Assembly: GCF_963669205.1 (NCBI RefSeq)
Contig: NZ_OY769915.1
Location: forward strand, 5,430,001-5,494,000
From: an uncultured Roseibium sp.
GTDB taxonomy: Bacteria > Pseudomonadota > Alphaproteobacteria > Rhizobiales > Stappiaceae
DNA length: 64,000 nt
Direction of reading: 5' to 3'
The translations under genes and the position numbers were made by a program. This document shows, piece after piece, positions 28,344 to 36,584 of this stretch. The notes below the pieces were generated by a model. It was not told where the DNA came from, did no database searches, and saw only the letters and a program-made list of their open reading frames with translations. Numbering within the stretch: position 1 is the first letter of the stretch; each line of letters opens with the position of its first letter.

Positions 28344-29537
28344 ATGGCTTTCAAAACTCTCGACGACCTGTCCGGCCTCAGCGGCAAGCGCGTGCTTGTG
28401 CGTGTCGACCTGAATGTCCCGATGGATGGTGACAGGGTCACCGACACGACGCGCATCGAACGTGTGCTGCCGACCATTCGCGAACTCTCCGGCAAAGGCG
28501 CCAAGGTTGTTCTGCTCGCCCATTTCGGCCGCCCGAAAGGTGAGCGCGTTGCGGACATGTCGCTCGCACCCGTTGCTCCGGCCGTCGCGGAATTGCTCGG
28601 AAAGCCGGTCGCCTTTGCCGCTGACTGCATTGGCGAGCCGGCCGCGACCGCAATTGCGTCAATGTCGGATGGCGACGTGATGCTGCTGGAAAACACCCGC
28701 TACCACAAGGGCGAGGAAAAGAACGATCCGGAGTTTGCCCGGGCCTTGGCCGCGAACGGCGACATCTATGTCAACGATGCCTTCTCCGCCGCACACCGCG
28801 CTCATGGCTCGACCGAAGGCATCGCAAAACTGCTTCCCGCCTATGCGGGCCGCACCATGCAGGCCGAACTCGAGGCTCTCGGCTCCGCGCTCGGCGAGCC
28901 GGTCCGGCCGGTGCTGGCCGTTGTCGGCGGTGCAAAGGTCTCTTCCAAGATCGATCTTCTGGAAAATCTTGTCTCCAGGGTCGACATGCTGGTGATCGGC
29001 GGCGGCATGGCCAACACCTTCCTGGCCGCGAAGGGCACCAATGTCGGCAAATCGCTGTGCGAACATAATCTTGCGGACACGGCGAAGAAGATCATGTCCG
29101 CAGCCGATGCGGCAAACTGTGAAATCGTGCTGCCGGACGATGCCGTCGTTGCCAGGGAGTTCAAGGCCGGCGCGGACAACGAAACAGTCTCGCTGGACGC
29201 CATTCCCGCCGACGCGATGATCCTGGATGTCGGCGCTGCGTCGATCAGGACCGTCACGTCGAAGATCGATGCGGCCAGGACCCTCGTCTGGAACGGTCCG
29301 CTCGGCGCCTTCGAGATCGAGCCCTTCGACAAGGCGACGGTCGCCGCTGCACGGCACGCGGCCGACAACACCAGCGCCGGAAAGCTGAATTCGGTTGCAG
29401 GTGGCGGGGATACGGTCGCGGCGCTCAATCACGCTGGCGCGGCGGCAGGTTTCTCCTATGTGTCCACTGCAGGCGGCGCTTTCCTGGAATGGCTGGAAGG
29501 CAAGGAGCTTCCGGGCGTCAAGGCTCTGGAAGCCTGA
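28344..29537 (+). CDS. pgk: phosphoglycerate kinase
   Basis: Pgk transfers phosphate from 1,3-bisphosphoglycerate to ADP. The 397-residue protein has the signature RVLVRVDLNVPMDG near the start, LLAHFGRPKG, the hinge and nucleotide elements VVGGAKVSSKI and GGGMANTFL, and the C-terminal SVAGGGDTVAALNHAG motif. It is 32 bases past the gap terminator. Read-through or a promoter within that gap would be needed. Confidence 0.96.
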   Translation: MAFKTLDDLSGLSGKRVLVRVDLNVPMDGDRVTDTTRIERVLPTIRELSGKGAKVVLLAHFGRPKGERVADMSLAPVAPAVAELLGKPVAFAADCIGEPAATAIASMSDGDVMLLENTRYHKGEEKNDPEFARALAANGDIYVNDAFSAAHRAHGSTEGIAKLLPAYAGRTMQAELEALGSALGEPVRPVLAVVGGAKVSSKIDLLENLVSRVDMLVIGGGMANTFLAAKGTNVGKSLCEHNLADTAKKIMSAADAANCEIVLPDDAVVAREFKAGADNETVSLDAIPADAMILDVGAASIRTVTSKIDAARTLVWNGPLGAFEIEPFDKATVAAARHAADNTSAGKLNSVAGGGDTVAALNHAGAAAGFSYVSTAGGAFLEWLEGKELPGVKALEA

Positions 29538-29557
29538 AACACGAAAAGGAGGAAAGA

Positions 29558-29926
29558 ATGCAGCGCTGTTTTGCGAACATCCTGACCGAAGAAGTCGCGG
29601 CAACTGCCGCCTTCTACCAGACGCTGCTCGGCATGACGCCGAAATTTTCCTCCGACTGGTTCGTCAATCTTGCGGACCCGGACAACGACACCATCGAACT
29701 TGGCATTCTGAAACAGACTAGCGAGATCGTTCCGGCCAGGGCCCAGAAGGCACCGGCCGGGATCATGCTGACATTCGTCGTGAACGATTGCGACGCCGTC
29801 TACGAGAAGGCGCAGGCCGCAAATGCCGTGATCGTCGAACCGCCGCGGGAAATGCCTTACGGACAGCGCCGCATGGTCCTGAGGGACCCTGCGGGAACGT
29901 TTGTCGACATCAGTTCGCTCATCTGA
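29558..29926 (+). CDS. VOC-family (glyoxalase/bleomycin resistance-like) protein
   Basis: The 122-residue protein is a single vicinal-oxygen-chelate domain: an initial strand and helix (ANILTEEVAATAAFYQTLLG), then NLADPDNDTIELGIL and a C-terminal PYGQRRMVLRDPAGTFVDI. The ATG at 29558 has a perfect AGGAGG site 20 bases after the pgk stop, so it is probably co-transcribed with pgk. Members range from glyoxalases to resistance proteins. The substrate here cannot be assigned. Confidence 0.85.
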   Translation: MQRCFANILTEEVAATAAFYQTLLGMTPKFSSDWFVNLADPDNDTIELGILKQTSEIVPARAQKAPAGIMLTFVVNDCDAVYEKAQAANAVIVEPPREMPYGQRRMVLRDPAGTFVDISSLI

Positions 29927-29957
29927 CGTAATCGGTTCCGGACGGTTCTCCGCCTGA

Positions 29958-29982
29958 AATTAATTCGCAAGCCGAATTAATT
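29958..29982. promoter_or_regulatory. perfect AT-rich palindrome upstream of fba
   Basis: AATTAATTCG, five bases, then CGAATTAATT forms an uninterrupted 10-bp inverted repeat in a GC-rich genome. It lies about 170 bases before the fba start and 32 after the VOC gene. It lacks a GC-rich stem or T tract, so it reads as an operator rather than a terminator. Confidence 0.5.
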
Positions 29983-30154
29983 GTGCTCGCAGATTTTCGC
30001 CATGCGCTCGTGTTTTAATTGATTTAAGCGGATGCGCTGCCCTTTCCAAGCTTGAGAATCTTGCTAGAACGACCACAGATTGACGTACTGCCGCGACGTA
30101 TTTCAGACTTCAACCGTCCGCGGCAGGCGGAACACCGATACCGGGAGACGATTG

Positions 30155-31222
30155 ATGGCTCGAATTACCCTTCGCCAGTTGCTTGATCACGCTGCTGAGA
30201 ACGACTACGGCGTTCCCGCGTTCAACATCAACAACATGGAGCAGGCTCTCGCGATCATGGCGGCGGCAGATCAGACAGATTCGCCCGTCATCATCCAGGC
30301 TTCCCGCGGTGCGCGTGCCTACGCCCACGACGTGATGCTGAAGCACATGATGGACGCCGTCGTCGAGATCTACCCGCATATCCCGGTCTGCGTCCACCTG
30401 GACCACGGCAACGCGCCGCAGACCTGCATGACCGCCATCCAGGCCGGCTTCACATCGGTGATGATGGACGGGTCCCTGGAAGCGGACGGCAAGACCCCGG
30501 CCAACTGGGATTACAATGTCGGCGTCACCAAGACGGTTACGGACATGGCGCATCTCGGCGGCATCTCAGTTGAAGGCGAACTCGGCGTGCTCGGCTCACT
30601 CGAGACCGGCATGGGCGACAAGGAAGACGGGCACGGCGCCGAGGGAAAGCTCAGCCATGACCAGCTGCTGACCGACCCCGCCGAAGCAGTCAAGTTCGTC
30701 CAGGAAACGAAGGTCGATGCGCTTGCGATTGCCATGGGCACCAGCCACGGTGCCTACAAGTTCACGCGTCAGCCGGACGGCGAAATCCTGGCCATGCACG
30801 TGATCGAGGAAATTCACCGGCGCCTGCCGGACACCCATCTGGTCATGCACGGCTCTTCGTCCGTGCCGCAGGACCTGCAGGACATCATCAACCAGTATGG
30901 CGGTGAAATGCCCCAGACCTGGGGCGTGCCAGTGGAGGAGATCCAGCGCGGCATCAAGAACGGCGTCCGCAAGATCAACATCGACACCGACAACCGCATG
31001 GCGCTGACCGGCCAGATCCGCCGCGTCCTGAGCGAAAATCCGGGTGAATTCGACCCGCGCAAATACCTGAAGCCGGCCCGTGAGGCCATGCAGAAGCTTT
31101 GCGTGGAACGTCTGGAAGCATTCAACACCGCCGGCCAGGCCGCGAAGATCACCAAGATCGTCACGCTCTCCGACATGGCCGCACGTTACGCGGACGGAAG
31201 TCTCGACCCGAAAATCGGCTAG
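30155..31222 (+). CDS. fba: class II fructose-bisphosphate aldolase
   Basis: This zinc-dependent aldolase interconverts fructose-1,6-bisphosphate and the two triose phosphates. The 355-residue protein starts at the ATG at 30155 (MARITLRQLLDHAAEN). The CbbA-type signature HLDHGNAPQT supplies D83 and the zinc ligand H84. Further marks are SVEGELGVLG, the AIAMGTSHGAYKF segment and LVMHGSSSVP. A 25-codon upstream extension is not aldolase-like. Its TAG stop is shared with the left end of a palindromic repeat element. Confidence 0.95.
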   Translation: MARITLRQLLDHAAENDYGVPAFNINNMEQALAIMAAADQTDSPVIIQASRGARAYAHDVMLKHMMDAVVEIYPHIPVCVHLDHGNAPQTCMTAIQAGFTSVMMDGSLEADGKTPANWDYNVGVTKTVTDMAHLGGISVEGELGVLGSLETGMGDKEDGHGAEGKLSHDQLLTDPAEAVKFVQETKVDALAIAMGTSHGAYKFTRQPDGEILAMHVIEEIHRRLPDTHLVMHGSSSVPQDLQDIINQYGGEMPQTWGVPVEEIQRGIKNGVRKINIDTDNRMALTGQIRRVLSENPGEFDPRKYLKPAREAMQKLCVERLEAFNTAGQAAKITKIVTLSDMAARYADGSLDPKIG

Positions 31223-31484
31223 AGCATCGGGCGATAAGTGTGCACCATTTGACCGTATCTCCTTTGTCTGCTGAGGAGGCGGATTGCGCGCCGTGGTGTT
31301 TCCCAGCACAAGTGCGATCCAACAATGTCAGCGGGCAAAGGAGACCGGCCCTTCGGGTGATGGAAAGCAGCCCATCGGCAGCGTTGCGCCGCTTGCTCGA
31401 TACACCGCATCGCTCTGCGCGACGAGCCTTGCCGAACGAGCTGCTTTCCAACATCAAATTGTGCAGACTTACCGCCCGATGCTC
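31222..31484. repeat. 263-bp palindromic multi-hairpin element (MITE-like)
   Basis: The 31-bp ends, 31222-31252 and 31454-31484, are inverted copies agreeing at 28 of 31 positions and starting GAGCATCGGGCG. Inside lie two further long hairpins. One pairs 31259-31274 with 31328-31343 (CTCCTTTG/CAAAGGAG), extended inward by GGATTGCGC with GTGCGATCC. The other pairs 31362-31371 with 31440-31449 (GGAAAGCAGC/GCTGCTTTCC), extended by GTTGCGC with GCGCGAC. The whole folds as a three-way junction. There is no credible protein in it. Confidence 0.75.
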
Positions 31485-31523
31485 GAACTCACCGGTTTTC
31501 ACTGCCGAGATCGATGTTTTCTT

Positions 31524-31559
31524 GAAAGAGGGGCCTTGCGTCCCTCTTTCGCCGTCTTT
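31524..31559 (+). terminator. probable terminator of fba, displaced by the repeat element
   Basis: GAAAGAGGG pairs perfectly with CCCTCTTTC (31524-31532 with 31542-31550), followed by GCCGTCTTT. It is about 300 bases from the fba stop, and the palindromic element fills the space between. The T tract is short. Confidence 0.55.
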
Positions 31560-31605
31560 AGGTGATGGACCCGATGACCAGAACCGTTTCTTCAGGATCC
31601 GACAC

Positions 31606-32247
31606 GTGAACCGACCACGCCTCTTTCTCGTAACGCCGCCCCAGTTCGATACCGATGACATGGCATCGAAAATCGGGCAGGCGTTTACCGGCGGTGACAT
31701 CGCATGCATCCTGATCTACATGCCCGGCGCAAGCACCAAGACCATCCAGGAGGCCGCGGACAAGCTGGTTCCGGTCATCCAGGCAGGCGGCGCCGCCGCC
31801 CTCGTCTATCGGGACACCCAGGCCGCCGGACGCAGCAATGCAGACGGCGTTCACGTCGACACCTCCCTTGAAGACGTCAGGCTTGCCGTGGAGAGTTTCC
31901 AGCCCGAACGGATCGTCGGCACGGGCGGAACCAAGCTCAAGCACGATGCGATGGAGTGGGCGGAAACCGGTGTCGACTACCTGTTTTTCGGCAAGCTCGA
32001 CCTCGAAGAGCGCGACAGGGCGCATGACAAGACGCTTACAGGGGCCGCCTGGTGGGCCGAACTCTTCGAAACACCCTGTGTCGCGATGGCGGGCAACACG
32101 CTCGACACCTTGCCGGAAGTTGCCGCGACCGGCGCGGATTTCGTCGCCCTGAAGGATGCGGCCTGGCAGACGGAAGCCGCCATTTCCGAGGTTATCGCCA
32201 GGGCCAACGACATTCTGGAAGCGCACCCGTTCCCGGAGGTGCAATAG
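31606..32247 (+). CDS. thiE: thiamine phosphate synthase/TenI-family protein
   Basis: The 213-residue TIM-barrel protein resembles thiamine phosphate synthase, which joins the pyrimidine and thiazole halves of thiamine, or its TenI relatives. It begins with PRLFLVTPPQF and has the barrel elements ALVYRDTQAAGRSNADGVHVD (in parts RDTQAAGRSNADG and VHVD) and GVDYLFFGKLD. Several phosphate-loop residues of classical ThiE are not obvious, so it may be a specialised paralogue. The start is taken as GTG at 31606 with AGGATC upstream. No ATG is in frame. Confidence 0.7.
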   Translation: MNRPRLFLVTPPQFDTDDMASKIGQAFTGGDIACILIYMPGASTKTIQEAADKLVPVIQAGGAAALVYRDTQAAGRSNADGVHVDTSLEDVRLAVESFQPERIVGTGGTKLKHDAMEWAETGVDYLFFGKLDLEERDRAHDKTLTGAAWWAELFETPCVAMAGNTLDTLPEVAATGADFVALKDAAWQTEAAISEVIARANDILEAHPFPEVQ

Positions 32248-32285
32248 ACGGCTCGCCGCCGTCTGCTGAACACGGAGTTGCAACG

Positions 32286-33389
32286 ATGCCGAAGCAAAGT
32301 GCCCGTCCCTGCCGTTTTCAGATCGCCATCTGCGCGCTCGCAGGCGCGCTCCTGCCCTTGCTGCCGGTCACCTCTTCTCGGGCCCAGGAAAAAAGCCCGG
32401 AGGCGGAAACGGAACTGGTTGTTGTCACCGAACCTGCCGTCATCGACATCACGACGCGCGAAAAGACACTCTTTGGCATCATCGACGCCGGGCCGCCCGA
32501 GCTTGACGACACGACCGAAGTCACGGCTGAAATGGCCTACTCCGCCTTTCAGCGCGGCTGGTTCCTGACCGCGCTCGGGCTGGCAACGCCACTTGCCGAG
32601 CAGGGCGACAAGGCAGCCCAGGCGCTTCTCGGCGTCCTGCACGAAAAGGGACTTGGCATCCGGCTGGACAAGACCAAGGCGGCGGACTGGTACTCGCTGG
32701 CCGCCGCTGCCGGGGACAATGGGTCGGCATTGCAGCTGGCGCAGTTCTACCTCCTCGGAACGGGTGTGGAGGCAGACAAGGCAAAGGCTGCGGATCTGTT
32801 CGAACAGGCGGCGGATGCCGGAAACGCCTCGGCGCTTTACAATCTGGCCGTCCTCTACCAGGAGGGCGAAGGACGGCCGTTTAACGAGGAAAAGGCACGT
32901 GAACTTCTGGAAGAAGCAGCCCGCAAGAACGATCCGGAAGCGCAATATTCGCTTGGCCTGTCCTACCTGGAATCTCAGACCGGCCTGAATGACCCGGGCC
33001 AGGGCGCCTTCTGGCTGGGACGCGCCGCCCGCCGCGGGCACACCTCCGCGCAGGTCTACTACGGAATCCTGAGACATCAGGGCAAGGGTGTCGATCCGAA
33101 CGAAGCCGAGGCTGCCGACTGGTTCGAGAGAGCCGCGATCGCCGGCAATCCGGTCGCCATGAACCGTCTCGCCAGGATCTACGCTTACGGCCGCGGACGG
33201 GAACAGGATTTCACGGCAGCCGCCGGCTGGCATCTGGCGGCGCGCTCGAACGGCGTGCCCGACTTCAATCTGGACCGGATCGTCGAAACGCTCGATGAAA
33301 ACACGATAGCGGATGCGCGCACTCTGGCCGAGCAGCACACAACGACGCTGCTCGCGCCGAGCGAGGATCCGGCGGCGGAATCCCCGTAA
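32286..33389 (+). CDS. secreted Sel1/TPR-repeat protein
   Basis: The 367-residue protein has a signal peptide (a basic start, then AICALAGALLPLLPVTSSRA) and about six Sel1-like repeats. Each has the pattern A..LG.....G......KA..W...AA..G, for example AQALLGVLHEKGLGIRLDKT and ALYNLAVLYQEGEGRPFNEE. Sel1 solenoids mediate protein contacts, often at the envelope. It follows the ThiE-like gene by 38 bases and may share its transcript. Partners are unknown. Confidence 0.85.
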   Translation: MPKQSARPCRFQIAICALAGALLPLLPVTSSRAQEKSPEAETELVVVTEPAVIDITTREKTLFGIIDAGPPELDDTTEVTAEMAYSAFQRGWFLTALGLATPLAEQGDKAAQALLGVLHEKGLGIRLDKTKAADWYSLAAAAGDNGSALQLAQFYLLGTGVEADKAKAADLFEQAADAGNASALYNLAVLYQEGEGRPFNEEKARELLEEAARKNDPEAQYSLGLSYLESQTGLNDPGQGAFWLGRAARRGHTSAQVYYGILRHQGKGVDPNEAEAADWFERAAIAGNPVAMNRLARIYAYGRGREQDFTAAAGWHLAARSNGVPDFNLDRIVETLDENTIADARTLAEQHTTTLLAPSEDPAAESP

Positions 33390-33547
33390 ATCGTCCCAGA
33401 GTGGGTCAAACCTAGGAGAAATTGCCTTTTTCCCTTGAATCCTGCCCGCTTTTGTGGTGGACAGTCGCGAGCAAATTCTGGGCCTCCGGCGTTCCGCCGG
33501 AGACCGCACTGCTCCAGATCCTAACAATTCATAAAATCGGTCGTTCC

Positions 33548-34111
33548 ATGAAAATCAACGGTAACGAAATCAAGCCCGGCAATGTGCTTCAGCATCAGGA
33601 CACCCTTTGGGCGGTCGTCAAGGTCCAGCATGTGAAACCCGGCAAGGGCGGAGCCTTCGCGCAGGTCGAGATGAAGAACCTGATCGACGGCCGCAAACTC
33701 AACGAGCGCTTCCGCTCGGAAGACAAGGTCGAACGCGTCCGCCTGGAACAAAAGGACTTTCAGTACCTTTACACCCAGGACGACATGCTGATCTTCATGG
33801 ACACCGAAACCTACGAACAGCTCGAGCTGCAATCCGAGTTTGTCGGCGACCGTGCCGCCTTCCTTCAGGACGGCATGATGGTGACGGTGGAGCTGCACGA
33901 GGAACGCCCGATCGGCATCACGCTGCCGCAGCACGTGACGCTCGAGATCAGCGAAGCGGACGCGGTTGTGAAAGGCCAGACCCAGTCTTCTTCCTACAAG
34001 CCCGCATTGATGGAAAACGGCGTTCGCGTCATGGTTCCCCCCTTCATCACCGCAGGGGAGAAGATCATCGTGGACACGGGAACGCTGGAATATGTTCGCC
34101 GCGCCGAGTAG
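33548..34111 (+). CDS. efp: elongation factor P
   Basis: EF-P relieves ribosome stalling at polyproline. The 187-residue protein has the three-domain form, and the modified lysine corresponds to K33 in HVKPGKGGAF. Domain III ends PPFITAGEKIIVDTGTLEYV. The start is the ATG at 33548 (MKINGNEIKPGN). Upstream lies a compact hairpin (33484-33502, CTCCGGCG/CGCCGGAG). The polyproline-rich TolA and Rieske-operon proteins in this window are the sort of products that need EF-P. Confidence 0.96.
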   Translation: MKINGNEIKPGNVLQHQDTLWAVVKVQHVKPGKGGAFAQVEMKNLIDGRKLNERFRSEDKVERVRLEQKDFQYLYTQDDMLIFMDTETYEQLELQSEFVGDRAAFLQDGMMVTVELHEERPIGITLPQHVTLEISEADAVVKGQTQSSSYKPALMENGVRVMVPPFITAGEKIIVDTGTLEYVRRAE

Positions 34112-34191
34112 GCGCAGTCCGAGTACTTCTTGAAGACCAATTCTGGCGCGCCCGGCTTCTTCGGGCGCAGCCCAACAACAAGTGACAATCA

Positions 34192-34992
34192 ATGGCCCGC
34201 ACAGCAATCCTCAATGTGATGGTACAAGCCGCAATCAAGGCCGGACGCAGTCTGGTCCGCGACTTCGGCGAAGTCGAAAATCTCCAGGTGTCCCGCAAGG
34301 GTCCCGGGGATTTCGTTTCCGCCGCTGACCGCCGCGCCGAGGAAATCCTGCGGGGAGAACTGACCAAGGCACGCCCGACTTACGATCTTGTCATGGAAGA
34401 AAGCGGCGTCGTGGAAGGCACTGACGGACAGCATCGCTGGCACATCGACCCTCTCGACGGCACCACGAATTTCCTCCACGGCATCCCGATCTTCTCCGTC
34501 TCAATCGCGCTTGAACGCGCCGGGGAAATCGTGGCCGGCGTCATATTCAATCCGGTTATGGACGAACTCTACACCGCCGAGCGCGGACGCGGTGCCTTTC
34601 TCAATGACCGTCGGCTGAGGGTTGCCGGGCGCACCGAGCTGCCGGAAATGCTGATCGGCATGGGTCTACCCTTCATCGGCAAAGGAGATCACGGCCGTGC
34701 CCTGCGCGAGTTGCGCCACGTCATGCCGGAAGTGTCCGGTGTCCGCCGCGCCGGTGCCGCATCTCTTGATCTCGCCTGGACCGCTTCAGGACGGCTCGAT
34801 GCCTACTGGGAACACAATCTGAATTCGTGGGACATTGCCGCCGGCATTCTGATGGTACGCGAAGCCGGTGGCTTCGTGAGCGACCTGCAGGGCAAGAACA
34901 AGATGCTGGAAACCGGCGACGTCCTCGTCGGCAACGAATACGCCCACCGGCTTCTTCTGCGTCTGCTGAAGCAGGCCTCCGTCGACGCGTGA
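34192..34992 (+). CDS. suhB: inositol monophosphatase family protein
   Basis: This is a magnesium- or lithium-sensitive sugar phosphatase. The 266 residues carry the family motifs VMEESG (E69/E70), the metal loop WHIDPLDGTTNFLHG (D86, D89) and SWDIAAG near the end. SuhB-type members also act as rRNA maturation factors; that role here is only possible. It follows efp by 80 bases containing a small hairpin without a T tract (34148-34168). Confidence 0.92.
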   Translation: MARTAILNVMVQAAIKAGRSLVRDFGEVENLQVSRKGPGDFVSAADRRAEEILRGELTKARPTYDLVMEESGVVEGTDGQHRWHIDPLDGTTNFLHGIPIFSVSIALERAGEIVAGVIFNPVMDELYTAERGRGAFLNDRRLRVAGRTELPEMLIGMGLPFIGKGDHGRALRELRHVMPEVSGVRRAGAASLDLAWTASGRLDAYWEHNLNSWDIAAGILMVREAGGFVSDLQGKNKMLETGDVLVGNEYAHRLLLRLLKQASVDA

Positions 34993-35145
34993 GACTGTGC
35001 AGGTCGGCCTCATCGCACAGGTGTAAGATGTAACCGCCTGGGGATCGGAACGGCTCGATCCTGAGAAGAGTTGAACTTATGACCAGTGTGTCGGGTGCCT
35101 TGGCCGTACTCGGGCCGCAACTATTTCGTGATGCCGGCAACCTGG

Positions 35146-35379
35146 TCAGAAGGCCTTCACGGTCCCGACAACGTCGACCACCACGTCAAGCCCGTTGAAG
35201 GACCGGGGCAGCCCTGTCGCGACAGATTGTTCCTTCACCTGCACGTTCAGCGCCAGATCGTCCTGCTTTTCGTTGAGAGAAATTCCAACGCCAACTATTC
35301 CCTGAACGTTTTCCGTCACATCGTGCTGGAAACGTTCCTGGATCTGGATCGCTTGTTCGATACTGTGCTTGGTGTCCAT
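35146..35379 (-). CDS. small stand-alone beta-domain protein downstream of a trypsin-like protease
   Basis: The 77-residue protein has no signal peptide. Its core, QGIVGVGISLNEKQDDLALN followed by VQVKEQ and LPRSFNGLDVVVDVVG, has the same strand pattern as the N-terminal domain of the adjacent protease (DIALGISVSRAG, LAVLVQN, EVEFIYIGR). It starts 11 bases after the protease stop and so belongs to the same operon. A trans-acting propeptide, chaperone or inhibitor of the protease is the best guess, based only on this resemblance and the position. Confidence 0.65.
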   Translation of the reverse strand: MDTKHSIEQAIQIQERFQHDVTENVQGIVGVGISLNEKQDDLALNVQVKEQSVATGLPRSFNGLDVVVDVVGTVKAF

Positions 35380-35390
35380 GTTGAGCCTGT

Positions 35391-36578
35391 CTAGATGAGG
35401 CTGACATTCAACTGTGCCTCAACGGATAATATAGGGCATCCGTGAATAATCCCCAAATTCTCCGTGCCGCCTGACTGGGACCCGGAGAACAGAAGCGCCA
35501 CCGGTTGGCCTGTCCGGTCCGCGATGATGGAACCGCTGTCCCCCCGCGCTCCGAACGGCCCGATCTTCTGTCCCTGGGCCTTCTGTTTCTTGACTTCCTG
35601 GGGATCGAGCTCAAAGGCGATCTGGCCGTCAAATCGGGCGATGCCGACACCCATGTGCACAATGAGATTGTTGATGTTGACAGCTCTGACCCGGCCAAGC
35701 GTGTGCCCGGTCGTGCGCCCCGTTTTGAGAACCTTCATGCCCGGCACGGCTTGAACTTTGCTGTTCGGTTGAAGTTGCGCGACACTGGCTGGCGGCGCCG
35801 AATTATCGAAGATCGACTGGTGATCTTCGCCTCGTCCGTGATTGTTCGTTTCGGCAAAGGCCGCATCAACGGTATTTGGCAGGCCACCGAACTGGATGGG
35901 TACATAGCGAACGAGCGTACCGATATCGTCTTGCGGGCTCTTGCCCTTGTCGAGTGCACCTTGCTGCATGATGAACGCACCCGGCTGTAGCTGGTTCACA
36001 TTGGCAAGAACGTGATTGTTCGACAAGATACCGGATGTGCCGCTCTGCTTGTCTTTGCAGAAGCAACCGAGCGTTCCGCTACTCCCAACTGTGGTCGGCG
36101 AAATGCTGCAGCCAATGCGCAGCGGCGTGCTGCGCTTGCGGGTCCACAACGGCTGTTGCCGGCCGATGTAAATGAACTCGACTTCCTCTTTCGCCATGTC
36201 GCGGATCCGGTCCATTTCCGCGCTGCCCATCTCCCTCCGGTTTTGAACCAGAACGGCAAGTTTCGTGGCCAGCTCTTCGGGAGGCACGGAGTCGTCCCCC
36301 GCGCGGGAAACGCTGATACCCAGCGCAATGTCCTCAGCGAGCCTGCGGCGGGAATGTTTCCGGGCTCTTGCGGCAGCATTGTCGCTGTCCATGAGATAGG
36401 GGTCTATGAAAGTTGACTGGGCTGCATGCGCAGACGTTGCAGCCGGCAGTTCCGTAAATCCAAGTATCTTTGAAAAGACGTCGCTTTGCAGTTGAAGAGC
36501 TGAATCATACATCATTTCGAAAAATCCAATTAAAAGTTGTTTAAGTTGTTCTATAATATTTTTGATTGCACCGGGCAA
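35391..36578 (-). CDS. trypsin-fold serine protease, NAL1-like bacterial type
   Basis: The 395-residue protein has an amphipathic N-terminal helix, a beta domain (about 82-140) and a chymotrypsin-like domain. The apparent triad is H189 in GILSNNHVLA, D238 in PNTVDAAFAE and S348 in FGARGDSGSII. The SNNHV form of the His motif is typical of the bacterial and plant NARROW LEAF1-type proteases. No signal peptide is visible. The start is taken as TTG at 36578, six bases after the lipoprotein gene; ATG at 36515 is an alternative because the first 21 codons are unusually AT-rich. Confidence 0.78.
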   Translation of the reverse strand: MPGAIKNIIEQLKQLLIGFFEMMYDSALQLQSDVFSKILGFTELPAATSAHAAQSTFIDPYLMDSDNAAARARKHSRRRLAEDIALGISVSRAGDDSVPPEELATKLAVLVQNRREMGSAEMDRIRDMAKEEVEFIYIGRQQPLWTRKRSTPLRIGCSISPTTVGSSGTLGCFCKDKQSGTSGILSNNHVLANVNQLQPGAFIMQQGALDKGKSPQDDIGTLVRYVPIQFGGLPNTVDAAFAETNNHGRGEDHQSIFDNSAPPASVAQLQPNSKVQAVPGMKVLKTGRTTGHTLGRVRAVNINNLIVHMGVGIARFDGQIAFELDPQEVKKQKAQGQKIGPFGARGDSGSIIADRTGQPVALLFSGSQSGGTENLGIIHGCPILSVEAQLNVSLI

Positions 36579-36584
36579 GTTTAC

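Noticed and set aside
31285..31565. Small coding frames inside the palindromic element near fba
   Set aside because: They exist in several frames, lack ribosome-binding sites, and the region is explained by nested inverted repeats.
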